A stretch of 27,008 nucleotides of DNA from a bacterium UBP6_UBA1209. Its GTDB lineage: Bacteria; UBP6; UBA1177. Position numbers and translations under genes: made by a program. This document shows, piece by piece, positions 7,484-14,941 of the stretch (positions are counted from its first letter, which is position 1; every line of letters starts with the position of its first letter). The notes below the pieces were generated by a model. The model did not search any database. It worked only from the letters and a program-made list of their open reading frames with translations, and had not been told where the DNA came from. The stretch covers positions 1 to 27,008 of the forward strand of contig DBXP01000034.1 of NCBI GenBank assembly GCA_002309575.1, given 5' to 3'.

Positions 7484-7495
7484 AAAAAATCGCTT

Positions 7496-7507
7496 CGCGA
7501 AAACGCG
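7496..7507. repeat. Short tetraloop hairpin next to the VR
   Basis: CGCG-AAAA-CGCG lies 8 bp beyond the end of the variable repeat. In the Bordetella phage DGR a GC-rich hairpin with a GAAA tetraloop a few bases after the VR promotes homing. This one has the same placement but only a 4-bp stem, so the match is tentative. Confidence 0.35.
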
Positions 7508-7513
7508 GTCAAA

Positions 7514-9127
7514 TCAGCGGACGCAGCGCACATAGTTCGGGTTGTACTTGTAGCCGTTGCTCACACTGCCATTGCTGAAACTCACGTACCAAGCGTTCGT
7601 GGCAGAGTTTTCCGCTTCGCTCCAAAAATAGCCGGTCTGACTTGTTATGTCCGTTGAAACGCCCTGCGCGCTTGCGAGGCTGGCCAGAGCTGACTTCGCC
7701 TGATACAGTCCGTACAGTTCATCTCTCGGATCGTCAACCCTTGTCGAGCCGGAACAAGTCGGCAGTCTCCAGTCGGTAAAGCCGCCCGTAGGAAGAGTCA
7801 GGCTTCTCGCATAATCCAATGCCTGCGGCCATGTTTTGTTGTTGACGCTGCTCGCCATGATCATCGAAATGTTTCTCAGTCGCGGATAGCTCTTTCTGAT
7901 CGCGTCATTCAGTACTATGACACCGGTAAGCCCCGAATGAATTTCAGCGGTGGCCGTGATCTGCGGCTGGAAGTAAATTTTCAGCGTGTATCCGTTTTCA
8001 ACGTAAATATCCTGAGTGAGCCATCTTGCCAGTAGGTAACTTCCAGCGGTCAGTACACCCTCGGAAGTCGAGGCCGTTTTAGCGACAAGACCAGCCTCTT
8101 TGATCGTGATCCCTGCTCCCGAATTGTTTGAGAACTCTCTGGAATATACGACGTTTGCCTTTCCGGTCGTGGGATGGATCGTTGCGATACTGCTTGCCGT
8201 CGGCATGGCCGCGTGGACCAGCTGGCCGCTTCCGGTTCCGTTTCCGACCTGAGATCCAAGTTTATAATCTTCCCACGAAACCGCCGAATTAGACGTTCCG
8301 ACGATGATTCCGACATCCGAAGCTCCCGCGCCGCCGGTGCAGTTGCCGACCTTCGTGAAACTTGCTCCCGTGATCGCCTGAGCTCCCGTGACCTCAGTGC
8401 CGTCGAGCTGTTTGAAGTTCTGGAAAGGCGCGTCGGCAATATTCTGAACAAGGTTCTCGATCCAGTTTCTTGTCATCATTTTCGTCGTAGAAAGCGGGAA
8501 ATCCAGCGTCCACGTAATTTTAATGAAGGAACCGACGCTGAATGCGTAACCGGTAGAGAACGAATCTCGGGCGATCATCTTGTTGCTTGCCCCGTAAAGA
8601 GCGATCTCTTTGATCGTGCCGCTACCCGCTGTGACCGATCTTTCTACCGAGAAAACCGCTCTGATCGAAGACACTTCCTGTGTCAGGCTTTCCAGAACGA
8701 CCGGATTTGTCGTAGTAGTGATGTTCGACGCTATCGAGCCGGAAGTGTTTGAATAAGTCACAAAAGCCGATACCGGCCTTATCTGCTGAACGTAAACCGG
8801 CGAATATTTCGCGCCCAGGCACTGATACCACGGAGCAAAGATCGCGCCGTTCAGCGTCGAGCCGTGTCCGGAGCCGAACTGCGAATTGTCGATCCCGATC
8901 CTGTGCCCTGTTATAAGATCGCTCAGAAATCCCGTTGTATAACTCTTCATCGGGTGCTCGCCTTCAGCCGTTACGTCTCCGTGTCTGTTGCGGATTACGA
9001 CTCTCAGCTTGCCTTCGACAACAGCACCCGACGAGTCGGAATAAGACCTGACGATTCTCCCTTTCGGATCAAGGACTTCCGCCCTTACCATAAGCCCTAA
9101 ATTGTGGTTGTTTTCGCTTCTAATCAT
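7514..9127 (-). CDS. DGR-diversified phage tail fibre with C-terminal DUF1566 lectin-like domain
   Basis: A 537-residue protein directly after tail protein I. The N-terminal 420 residues are Gly/Ser/Thr-rich beta structure with two related modules, each holding a (G)TIKE(I/A)xLxx element followed by a RWxL/TWTLDF strand (about residues 170-215 and 345-390). This is usual for baseplate-attached fibres. The C-terminal about 105 residues are a DUF1566 domain (TWPQALDYARSLTLPTGGF, then TDWRLPT, then GYFWSEAENSATNAW) ending in NYVRCVR, a C-type-lectin-like fold used by many DGR targets. The last 29 residues are the variable repeat; eight codons differ from the template (five classes: Asn to Tyr, Ser or Gly, and Thr to Pro). 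ATG 9127 has AGGAG at 9135-9139 inside the preceding gene. It likely binds the host receptor. Confidence 0.93.
   Translation of the reverse strand: MIRSENNHNLGLMVRAEVLDPKGRIVRSYSDSSGAVVEGKLRVVIRNRHGDVTAEGEHPMKSYTTGFLSDLITGHRIGIDNSQFGSGHGSTLNGAIFAPWYQCLGAKYSPVYVQQIRPVSAFVTYSNTSGSIASNITTTTNPVVLESLTQEVSSIRAVFSVERSVTAGSGTIKEIALYGASNKMIARDSFSTGYAFSVGSFIKITWTLDFPLSTTKMMTRNWIENLVQNIADAPFQNFKQLDGTEVTGAQAITGASFTKVGNCTGGAGASDVGIIVGTSNSAVSWEDYKLGSQVGNGTGSGQLVHAAMPTASSIATIHPTTGKANVVYSREFSNNSGAGITIKEAGLVAKTASTSEGVLTAGSYLLARWLTQDIYVENGYTLKIYFQPQITATAEIHSGLTGVIVLNDAIRKSYPRLRNISMIMASSVNNKTWPQALDYARSLTLPTGGFTDWRLPTCSGSTRVDDPRDELYGLYQAKSALASLASAQGVSTDITSQTGYFWSEAENSATNAWYVSFSNGSVSNGYKYNPNYVRCVR
7516..7604 (-). 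repeat. DGR variable repeat (VR)
   Basis: This 89-bp segment encodes the final residues of the tail fibre, stopping one codon base short of the end of the stop codon. It aligns with the template repeat at 6839-6927 with nine differences, all at template adenines on the coding strand: A to G at five sites, A to T at three and A to C at one. Identity ends abruptly at 7605/6928. The coding 3' end is an unchanged 22-bp GC-rich tract that would serve as the initiation-of-mutagenic-homing site. Confidence 0.95.
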
Positions 9128-9129
9128 TG

Positions 9130-10869
9130 TTATTCTCCTGTTATGATGGTTATTGTTCCAGTTGCATCGCCCATATCATGGTTGTTTGTGTCGCTTCCGT
9201 CGGTCGTGTTTTTGACGGCGCCGGTTGCCGTTCCTTCGTCGATGAACCAGTCTACAGCATCAAGTCTGACCTCGCTGACTCTCGCTTTGCCGTAGTCAAG
9301 GCTGTTGCTCTGCTGTCTGTCAGCCTTTTCCGCAATAACGGTTCCCTCGGCTTCGCCGTAGTCAATTTCGCCGGTAGATGTATGATCCGGAGCCGTCTTC
9401 GGTACACCTTCAGCCGCTCCGAGATCCTGGTTGCCGTCGAGAGTAGCCACTACATTGACGACCGCTTCGCTGCCGTTGTTGACAAATCTGACCGTCAGAT
9501 TTGCCGTATCGCCGACTCTCGTTTCAGTTCCGCCTGAAACTATATAAGCATAGCCGCCGCCCAGAAGCCTTCCCGGAATAGTAACGTTGCCCGAAGCTAC
9601 TCCTTCACTTGCCGTAAACGTGGTAAGAAGCGTGTCGCCGTAGTAGACCTTGACATCGCCGTCACTGCACCCGCTGACTTCAGCATAGAACGAGACATCC
9701 GGCAGTATAGGATCGTTTTCTTCCGGTTCATCGACTACAAATGCCGAAGCAAGCAGAATGTCCACCGTTGCCGTTATGACTCCCGCAGAAGCCTTGATCG
9801 TTGCCTCTCCCGGATCTCCGTTCGCTATCCAGGAATAAGTAAATGCACCACTTGCTACCGTTGCCGTTCCTATTATCGTTTCCGTTCCGTCCTGGATGAT
9901 CGAGAGCGTGACCGTTGTTCCGTCGGCATAGTTTGTCGTTCCGCTTATCGTCACGGTTTCGCCGACAGTTATAGAATCCTCTTCTTCCGGGCTGGTTATT
10001 ACCAGGCTTCTCGCAGCAGCCGCAATTTCGACGGTGTCTGTCCACGCTACGACTCTCGCCGTTATCGACACCGCGCCCGCACCGTGGTTTTCCGGGATAT
10101 CGTAAGTCGTTGAAAATAAGCTGTTGTTTAAGGTAGTTGTCAGATTTTCGACCGTTGAATCCGGGAGAGTCACCGCAATATAGACCGTCGTTCCGTTTGC
10201 CTGGTCGCTTGTTCCCGAAATCGTTATAGTATCTCCGCAGAGAACGTTCGCCCCGTTGACCGGCGTGACAAGCGAGATCGAACCGACAGGGATCTGCACC
10301 CCGAAATCGACATACCTTCCTACCATCAGCCCCGAAACCGGCATCCAGCCGTATTCCTGCGTGACGTATTCATTGAGCTCCCGGCACACAAAACGCTTGT
10401 ATTGCTTTATGAGTCCGAAAATAACATCGCACTCATACTGACTGAGCGGCAGCTGCACCGTTACCTTGAAAGTGTAGGGATGTCCGCCGAAATCAAACCA
10501 CTCTTTCACGTCGATGTCGCTTCTGCCCGTCATCTGCGAAACCGCCCGGATAATACCTGCAGTTCCCTTGCGTTTATGCAGTCGGAAAGAATTTTCTACG
10601 ACCTCGCGCCGCTTCGTATAAACATCCTCTCCCGCCTCATTGTCGCTGTTTTCCGCGTTCAAATACTCTAAGCCGTGGACGTTCAGATCTTTTGCCAGCA
10701 CCGGCAGCACGTCCGGGATCGGCAGCTTGTGCGTGTCGCTTACCAGATATACCAGCGCGTTTTTCATTTCCGCGCTGATCAGGTCAAGCTCATCCAGAGC
10801 CGCCTCGTATATTGCTCTCAGCCTCGGATTCGTAATAGAATCAGGCAGTTTGGTTCTATTCACGCTCAT
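9130..10869 (-). CDS. Phage tail protein I (P2 gpI/Mu gp48-like) fused to Ig-like repeats
   Basis: Residues 1 to about 190 are the gpI-type baseplate wedge domain: LPDSITNPRLRAIYEAALDE, a middle ENSFRLHKRKGTAGIIRAVS and a closing FGVQIPVG. The usual family length is about 175-210 residues. Here it continues with about three bacterial Ig-like domains (starting near 198, 290 and 385), each with a (D/E)TVTISGT-type strand. A tail with five spaced copies of a D(Y/L/M/E)GxAxGxV-like motif (from about residue 490) ends the protein. It follows gpJ with a 14-bp overlap and precedes the fibre gene by two bases. The added domains probably extend the baseplate edge to present the fibre or to touch surface glycans (inference). 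Confidence 0.88.
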   Translation of the reverse strand: MSVNRTKLPDSITNPRLRAIYEAALDELDLISAEMKNALVYLVSDTHKLPIPDVLPVLAKDLNVHGLEYLNAENSDNEAGEDVYTKRREVVENSFRLHKRKGTAGIIRAVSQMTGRSDIDVKEWFDFGGHPYTFKVTVQLPLSQYECDVIFGLIKQYKRFVCRELNEYVTQEYGWMPVSGLMVGRYVDFGVQIPVGSISLVTPVNGANVLCGDTITISGTSDQANGTTVYIAVTLPDSTVENLTTTLNNSLFSTTYDIPENHGAGAVSITARVVAWTDTVEIAAAARSLVITSPEEEDSITVGETVTISGTTNYADGTTVTLSIIQDGTETIIGTATVASGAFTYSWIANGDPGEATIKASAGVITATVDILLASAFVVDEPEENDPILPDVSFYAEVSGCSDGDVKVYYGDTLLTTFTASEGVASGNVTIPGRLLGGGYAYIVSGGTETRVGDTANLTVRFVNNGSEAVVNVVATLDGNQDLGAAEGVPKTAPDHTSTGEIDYGEAEGTVIAEKADRQQSNSLDYGKARVSEVRLDAVDWFIDEGTATGAVKNTTDGSDTNNHDMGDATGTITIITGE

Positions 10870-11776
10870 CCGTCACCCCTGTGACCGCCACCGTTATTTC
10901 CGCCCGGATAAATTCGTTGTAATCCGCCGTGACATCGGTGGCCGGGTCGCACGTCACGTCATAAACGCCCGGGACAGCCTGGCACACACCGATTATCTGT
11001 GAGATGACAACGTCGTTTGAGATCTTGTTTTTCACGCACGGAACAATTATATTTCCGGTTTCCGCGTCTTTTTCCCCTTTTAAATAATTATTTAATGCCT
11101 GTTCAATGTCTGTTTTCAGGGTTGCCGAAGCTGTCCTTTTTGCAGTGATCTTTACCTCCAGGGCAGCCTCTTTTTTCTCCGGGAACAGAACCCTGACCTC
11201 TTCGCCCAGAGGCCGAACGTCTACCGGATTGAGAGCGTTTTCCACCGCCGCAAGCACCGCATCCATCGCCGCCTTCTTGTCGGCATCAGTTTCCGCCTCA
11301 TAGCCCGTCTGCGTCCAGTATTCGTCGGTCAGAACATAAACCTCGACGATCCCCGCCGGGATGTTTTCTCCGTTGACCTCACGCAGCACACTGTAAGGAT
11401 TGATGTCGATGATCGATTCGTGCGCATGTCCGCCGATATAGCGGTAAGCCGCCTCCGTCCCGCAGACAGTGTAGGCGTTCATCGATTCCCTTATCCTTTC
11501 CCGGTAAACATCGTCGCTTTCGTCGGTGAGCCTTGCACAGTTGCGCATCGCCCCCAGATAGTCGAGCAGAGGGTATCGTGCAAAGTCCAGAAGATTCTGT
11601 AAACCTACATCCTGGAACGCACACCGCTGAACATAGATTTCGTAGGCTGCCTGCTCCAGGACAACGTATTCCGGATCGGCTTCCTGAAGTTCCTTTCCGG
11701 TTCTCTCCTTGACCCTCTCCAGCATCCTCTCTTTGATTTTTTCAAAATCGCGTTCAATAAAATCAGGCTGTTCCAT
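10856..11776 (-). CDS. Baseplate assembly protein J (P2 gpJ/Mu gp47-like)
   Basis: A 306-residue baseplate wedge protein. The N-terminal part (EQPDFIERDFEKIKERMLER) and the block YLGAMRNCARLTDESDDVYR with RIRESMNAYTVCGTEAAYRY are typical of the gpJ family, which joins gpW and gpI to form the wedge of contractile tails. I use ATG 11776: it overlaps the stop of gpW (TAATG) and has a strong purine-rich site at 11782-11789, whereas the frame open to 11827 lies inside gpW. It overlaps gpI by 14 bp. Length is in the normal range (about 300). Confidence 0.93.
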   Translation of the reverse strand: MEQPDFIERDFEKIKERMLERVKERTGKELQEADPEYVVLEQAAYEIYVQRCAFQDVGLQNLLDFARYPLLDYLGAMRNCARLTDESDDVYRERIRESMNAYTVCGTEAAYRYIGGHAHESIIDINPYSVLREVNGENIPAGIVEVYVLTDEYWTQTGYEAETDADKKAAMDAVLAAVENALNPVDVRPLGEEVRVLFPEKKEAALEVKITAKRTASATLKTDIEQALNNYLKGEKDAETGNIIVPCVKNKISNDVVISQIIGVCQAVPGVYDVTCDPATDVTADYNEFIRAEITVAVTGVTDERE

Positions 11777-12105
11777 TATATCTCCCTCCTCAGCTCGCCG
11801 CCGCCGGTTCCGTTTTTGTAAGTCCATGAAATATCGATTATAACCCTGCCGCTTTCGACGGTTTTTCTTATCTTTTCGACCTTTACGTCAGGGATGTAGA
11901 GTGCCAGCTGCTTGTTCAGATCCTCGACGATGGCCGTCACTACGATCCCTGCCGGAATATCCTCAAGATCGTCCCGGATTCCTTTTTTCGGATTTCCCAG
12001 AACCGAGCCTTTCGGAGTAAGCAGAATCATGTCTATCTGCTGTTCGATCCTGTCGGTTCCTTTTACCGTTTCCCCCGGATTCGTTCTTGAAACCACTCCG
12101 ATCAT
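11776..12105 (-). CDS. Baseplate protein W (gp25-like)
   Basis: A 109-residue protein with the features of the P2 gpW/T4 gp25 wedge family: DRIEQQIDMILLTPKGSVLG near the N-terminus and a DLNKQLALYIPDVKVEKI stretch with a terminal strand VIIDISWTYKN. gp25-like proteins join the wedge to the sheath start and contribute to sheath polymerisation. The stop overlaps the start of gpJ. An intergenic repeat (12118-12152) lies upstream. In P2 the order is V, W, J, I; here V is absent from this place and found at 24841. Confidence 0.88.
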   Translation of the reverse strand: MIGVVSRTNPGETVKGTDRIEQQIDMILLTPKGSVLGNPKKGIRDDLEDIPAGIVVTAIVEDLNKQLALYIPDVKVEKIRKTVESGRVIIDISWTYKNGTGGGELRREI

Positions 12106-12117
12106 CTTTACCTCCCG

Positions 12118-12152
12118 CTTCGTCCGTTGCGCCGAATTTTATTCGACATTTG
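12118..12152. repeat. Dispersed intergenic inverted-repeat element, copy A
   Basis: The sequence begins CTTCGTCCGTTGCG and continues with CGAAT-3 nt-ATTCG, then CATTTG. Related elements with the same flanks but a different stem core are at 21377-21414 and 23950-23986. It fills the 49-bp gap between the unknown protein at 12155 and gpW. Confidence 0.4.
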
Positions 12153-12154
12153 CC

Positions 12155-12979
12155 TCACATCACCGCCTGCAGCTTTGCATACAACGCTTGAGCCCCGGCC
12201 ATGTCTGAAGCCACAGCCACCGCAGCGAACCCGAAAGAATACTGTGTCGAGATCGTTGACGGAGCACCTTCCTCGCTTGCCGCCCTCGCGATCCAGCTTC
12301 CGAGCCCCGGTTCCATCATGTACTGATACAGTCCCGAAGTTCCGAGAGCCGAGATCAGAGCGTTCGCCTTGCTCAGCGCGTCCGCATAATCCTGCATCTT
12401 CTTTTCGACGCGGTCCTTCATTCCCTGAACGCTCTGAACCATCGCCTTCTGCACGTTCCAGGCGTTTCTTGCCGTATTAAGCACCCCCGGCATCATTTCG
12501 CCGAGCGTGATCCCTTTCCATTCATCCGGCTTTATTTCAGGATCGATCTCTTTTTTCGGCTCCCATCCCCGGATCTTCGGCTCGACAAGTTCGATCTCCA
12601 TTTTTTCGGTCAGAGCTTTCAGCATCGCTTTGTAAGCGATCTTTGCCGCCTCTTCCGTTGTCATACTCGCTATATTGAAGCAGCCGCACGAATAAAGGCC
12701 GCTTGCAGTCGAAGGCGCGTTCGGAGCCGTGACAAGCCTGGTTGACCAGCTTCCCTGTTTCGGAGAAAGCGCGATAATCGCAAACCCCGTCACTTCAAGC
12801 TCATCCAGATCCTGTTGCAGAAGAGACAGCGCGGCGTTGGCCTCATCGAGTTTTTGCTGCACCGCTGTCATCGCGCCGTCCAGCTTTGCGAGAGCCGCTT
12901 CAGCCGCCGCCTTGACTTCCGAAGCGGCAGTGAAAGCCGCCGGAACTATCGTTTTCAGTGTCTTGCTCTGCCACGCCAT
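12155..12979 (-). CDS. Unknown virion-cluster protein with an internal duplication
   Basis: I do not recognise this 274-residue protein. It begins with an Ala-rich helix likely to form a coiled coil (residues 10-65). It then has two copies of one module. Copy 1 (about residues 63-130) contains PKQGSWSTRLVTAPNAPSTA and YSCGCF; copy 2 (about 210-274) contains PGLGSWIARAASEEGAPSTI and YSFGF. Shared residues are P..GSW..R, APST.S..YS.G and a closing A...Y...L.A helix. A middle helical linker carries WNVQKAMVQSVQGMKDRVEK. It stands between gpX and gpW in the baseplate operon, where gpV is found in P2. A structural or hub-associated role is inferred from position. Confidence 0.8.
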   Translation of the reverse strand: MAWQSKTLKTIVPAAFTAASEVKAAAEAALAKLDGAMTAVQQKLDEANAALSLLQQDLDELEVTGFAIIALSPKQGSWSTRLVTAPNAPSTASGLYSCGCFNIASMTTEEAAKIAYKAMLKALTEKMEIELVEPKIRGWEPKKEIDPEIKPDEWKGITLGEMMPGVLNTARNAWNVQKAMVQSVQGMKDRVEKKMQDYADALSKANALISALGTSGLYQYMMEPGLGSWIARAASEEGAPSTISTQYSFGFAAVAVASDMAGAQALYAKLQAVM

Positions 12980-12982
12980 AAC

Positions 12983-13237
12983 TTACTCCACAAACAGGAA
13001 CATGACCGGAGCAGGCAGGGCAGCCGTCGGACTTCCCGGAGCCGCGCACGTGTGCTGGTGCATGACCGCATAGCCGCTCGCGCTGTTCAGCTCGTTCTGA
13101 AGTTCGATCAGAGTCTCGTGGATCGCTTCACCCACCGCGTCACAAAAGTCTTTGCTTTCATCGCTTGAAAGCTCTACAAGGTTTTTTGCAAGCATTTTCG
13201 AATAAAAAATTTCCTGGCATCTGGCTTTCGTTATCAT
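12983..13237 (-). CDS. Small unknown protein in the baseplate operon
   Basis: An 84-residue protein of unknown function. ATG 13237 shares a base with the stop of gpX (TGATG) and lies six bases from AAGGAG (13244-13249), preferred to GTG 13240. The N-terminal half is helical (CQEIFYSKMLAKNLVELSSD, then a helix with FCDAVGEAIHETLIELQNEL). The C-terminus is a Pro/Ala-rich and hydrophobic tail with HQHTCAAPG. There is no signal peptide. It ends three bases before the start region of the next gene, so it belongs to the same transcript. Confidence 0.75.
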   Translation of the reverse strand: MITKARCQEIFYSKMLAKNLVELSSDESKDFCDAVGEAIHETLIELQNELNSASGYAVMHQHTCAAPGSPTAALPAPVMFLFVE

Positions 13238-13461
13238 CACATACTCCTTAATCCGTGTTTTAATTCCGGTTCGACGTTCCTTTCTTCTTCAATAGGAATC
13301 AGGATCGTTTTCCCAGCGTATTCGTCAAGATCGGTCTCGATTTTCATCCAGGGATTAGCTTTGAAAATCGGTTCGACGTTATCGACTTTGCCGTAGAATT
13401 TCTGGCTTATAATGTCGATCCTGTCGCCGCTGATGATCTTGTATTCATAGTATCTTGTCAT
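13237..13461 (-). CDS. LysM-type tail protein X (P2 gpX-like)
   Basis: A 74-residue protein with the compact LysM-like fold of P2 gpX: YYEYKIISGDRIDIISQKFY, then VEPIFKANPWM and KTILIP near the end. In tail proteins this fold binds hub components rather than peptidoglycan and is thought to help connect tube and hub. The start overlaps the D gene stop by 4 bp. Length is normal for the family (about 65-75). Confidence 0.88.
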   Translation of the reverse strand: MTRYYEYKIISGDRIDIISQKFYGKVDNVEPIFKANPWMKIETDLDEYAGKTILIPIEEERNVEPELKHGLRSM

Positions 13462-14429
13462 AGTGCGAAAACCTCCACCGACGTGAGAAAAGCCGATTCT
13501 CCGTCGCTTATTTCGTGTGTTCCGCTCTTCACCGCATAACGCCCGGAAAGATGCCCGGCATTCTTGAGTTCGATGACCGATCCGGCATAAATCTCGGTAT
13601 TTCCCTCGAAAACAAAGATCCCGCTTATAGCGTCAAGGTTCGCCTTCGTGAGGGCCGCCATCGCCTCCGCCTTGCTCTGAGCCGTCGTTTCCGACCTCGT
13701 TTCGATCCTCAGAACAAGCCCGTTTTTGTTGTAAGTGTCCTCGACTTTCTGCTTGATAGTCGTTCCCTTTCTGAAGTAGGTCGCCTCGCAGTACTGATAC
13801 GTTCTCCCGGAGTCGTTCAGATACGATCCGTCGAGCAGATCCTTTGCCTCGACCGTGAAAACAGCCTTTGCGCTTCTCAGCTTTTCCCACGGCTGAAAGT
13901 AGAGGATATTCTTTTCGATCTTCACCATGTAGCCGTATAAATCGGCAAGTTCGTTGAGAAATTCAAGATCCGAGTTTGACTGCGATTTCCTCCCCAGGTT
14001 GAGATCCTGAATGTCTCCTTTCAGCGTCAGTTTGTTCCGGTCGGCCACTTTCTGCACGATGCTTTTTAGTGATCCTGAATACTCCTTGTACTGAGTCTCG
14101 TAAAAATCCTTAGTGATTTCAGTCGATGTTCCCCGGAGCGTCACTTTTCTCCCGGCAAGATTGAAGGAAACCTCATCGACATAGAACGCGCCGCAGTAGA
14201 AAAAATCCTTGTCCGAATAGCCGATGTCGAGTTCCATCGTGTCTCCTTTCTTCGGATAGAGGCCGTTCGCGAACTGAAGTTTTCCGTCCTCGAAAGTAAG
14301 ATCGATGTCGTTTGCCTGGCCGCTGAGATAAAAGTGAAAAGCAACGCCGAGCAATGCTTCGCCGAGGTCAGCTGAAACCTTTTCGCCGTTGTAGATGATG
14401 CTGAAATAAGGCTGTCTCGCTTTTGCCAT
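13458..14429 (-). CDS. Baseplate hub protein D (P2 gpD/late control D-like)
   Basis: A 323-residue hub protein of the gpD/T4 gp27 type. Visible features are ARQPYFSIIYNGEKVSADLG at the start, the strand pair MELDIGYSDKDFFYCGAFYV, and the family-typical SQSNSDLEFLNELADLYGYM near residue 155. The C-terminus has the GRYAVKSGTHEIS block seen in hub domains. It forms the trimeric base under the tube on which the spike sits. ATG 14429 is preferred to GTG 14432, as it overlaps the gpU stop and has GAGG five bases upstream. It stands after U, as in P2. Confidence 0.9.
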   Translation of the reverse strand: MAKARQPYFSIIYNGEKVSADLGEALLGVAFHFYLSGQANDIDLTFEDGKLQFANGLYPKKGDTMELDIGYSDKDFFYCGAFYVDEVSFNLAGRKVTLRGTSTEITKDFYETQYKEYSGSLKSIVQKVADRNKLTLKGDIQDLNLGRKSQSNSDLEFLNELADLYGYMVKIEKNILYFQPWEKLRSAKAVFTVEAKDLLDGSYLNDSGRTYQYCEATYFRKGTTIKQKVEDTYNKNGLVLRIETRSETTAQSKAEAMAALTKANLDAISGIFVFEGNTEIYAGSVIELKNAGHLSGRYAVKSGTHEISDGESAFLTSVEVFAL

Positions 14430-14941
14430 CACTGCCTCGTTATGTTTTCCGGGCTTACCGAAGTGTAAGTTTCGCTCCCGGCACCCGGAACCGGCGCGTT
14501 TGTCTCCGTTTCAGGATCGGGCTTTTCGGCTGTCGCGTTTTCTTCCTGGACAGAGTGCAGAAACTGAGCTTCGGAAAACTCTTTCAGGTCAACGTCCACC
14601 GTTGCCGAAATAAGCTCTCCGGAGAAAAGTCTCTTTTCCGATCTGACCGACACTTTCAGAATGACATAATTCCCTTTAAATTCGCCGTTTTCCCAGTAGT
14701 AGGGGCAGACAGTCCCGGCGTTCATCGTGTCCATGAGCCAGCCGATCTGTTCCGAAGGCTTGCAGAAGTCGGCGTGGAAATACATCGACAGGCTGAACTC
14801 CTGAAGGTTCTCGCCCTTGTTCTGAAGGATCGGTTTCCCGCTGGCCGGTTTCATTTCCGCAAAAGCGTGCGTTTTCGTGTAGTTTTCGCTCTCCGGAGTC
14901 AGAGCCGGTTTCTGGAAAGTTATGTCGCCCAGGATGAACAT
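14429..14941 (-). CDS. Tail protein U (P2 gpU-like)
   Basis: A 170-residue protein immediately after the tape measure and before D, the P2 order T-U-D. The start MFILGDITFQ and the middle block FSLSMYFHADFCKPSEQIGW with VCPYYWENGEFKGNYVILKV match the gpU family. The last about 30 residues are a Pro/Thr/Glu-rich tail not needed by the domain. Members are needed for tail assembly in P2-type phages. The start follows the tape-measure stop directly (1-bp spacing). Confidence 0.85.
   Translation of the reverse strand: MFILGDITFQKPALTPESENYTKTHAFAEMKPASGKPILQNKGENLQEFSLSMYFHADFCKPSEQIGWLMDTMNAGTVCPYYWENGEFKGNYVILKVSVRSEKRLFSGELISATVDVDLKEFSEAQFLHSVQEENATAEKPDPETETNAPVPGAGSETYTSVSPENITRQ

Noticed and set aside
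9560..10300. Possible second template or variable repeat within tail protein I
   Set aside because: The repetition is at the protein level (Ig-like strands) with no adenine-specific nucleotide pattern and no match to the TR.
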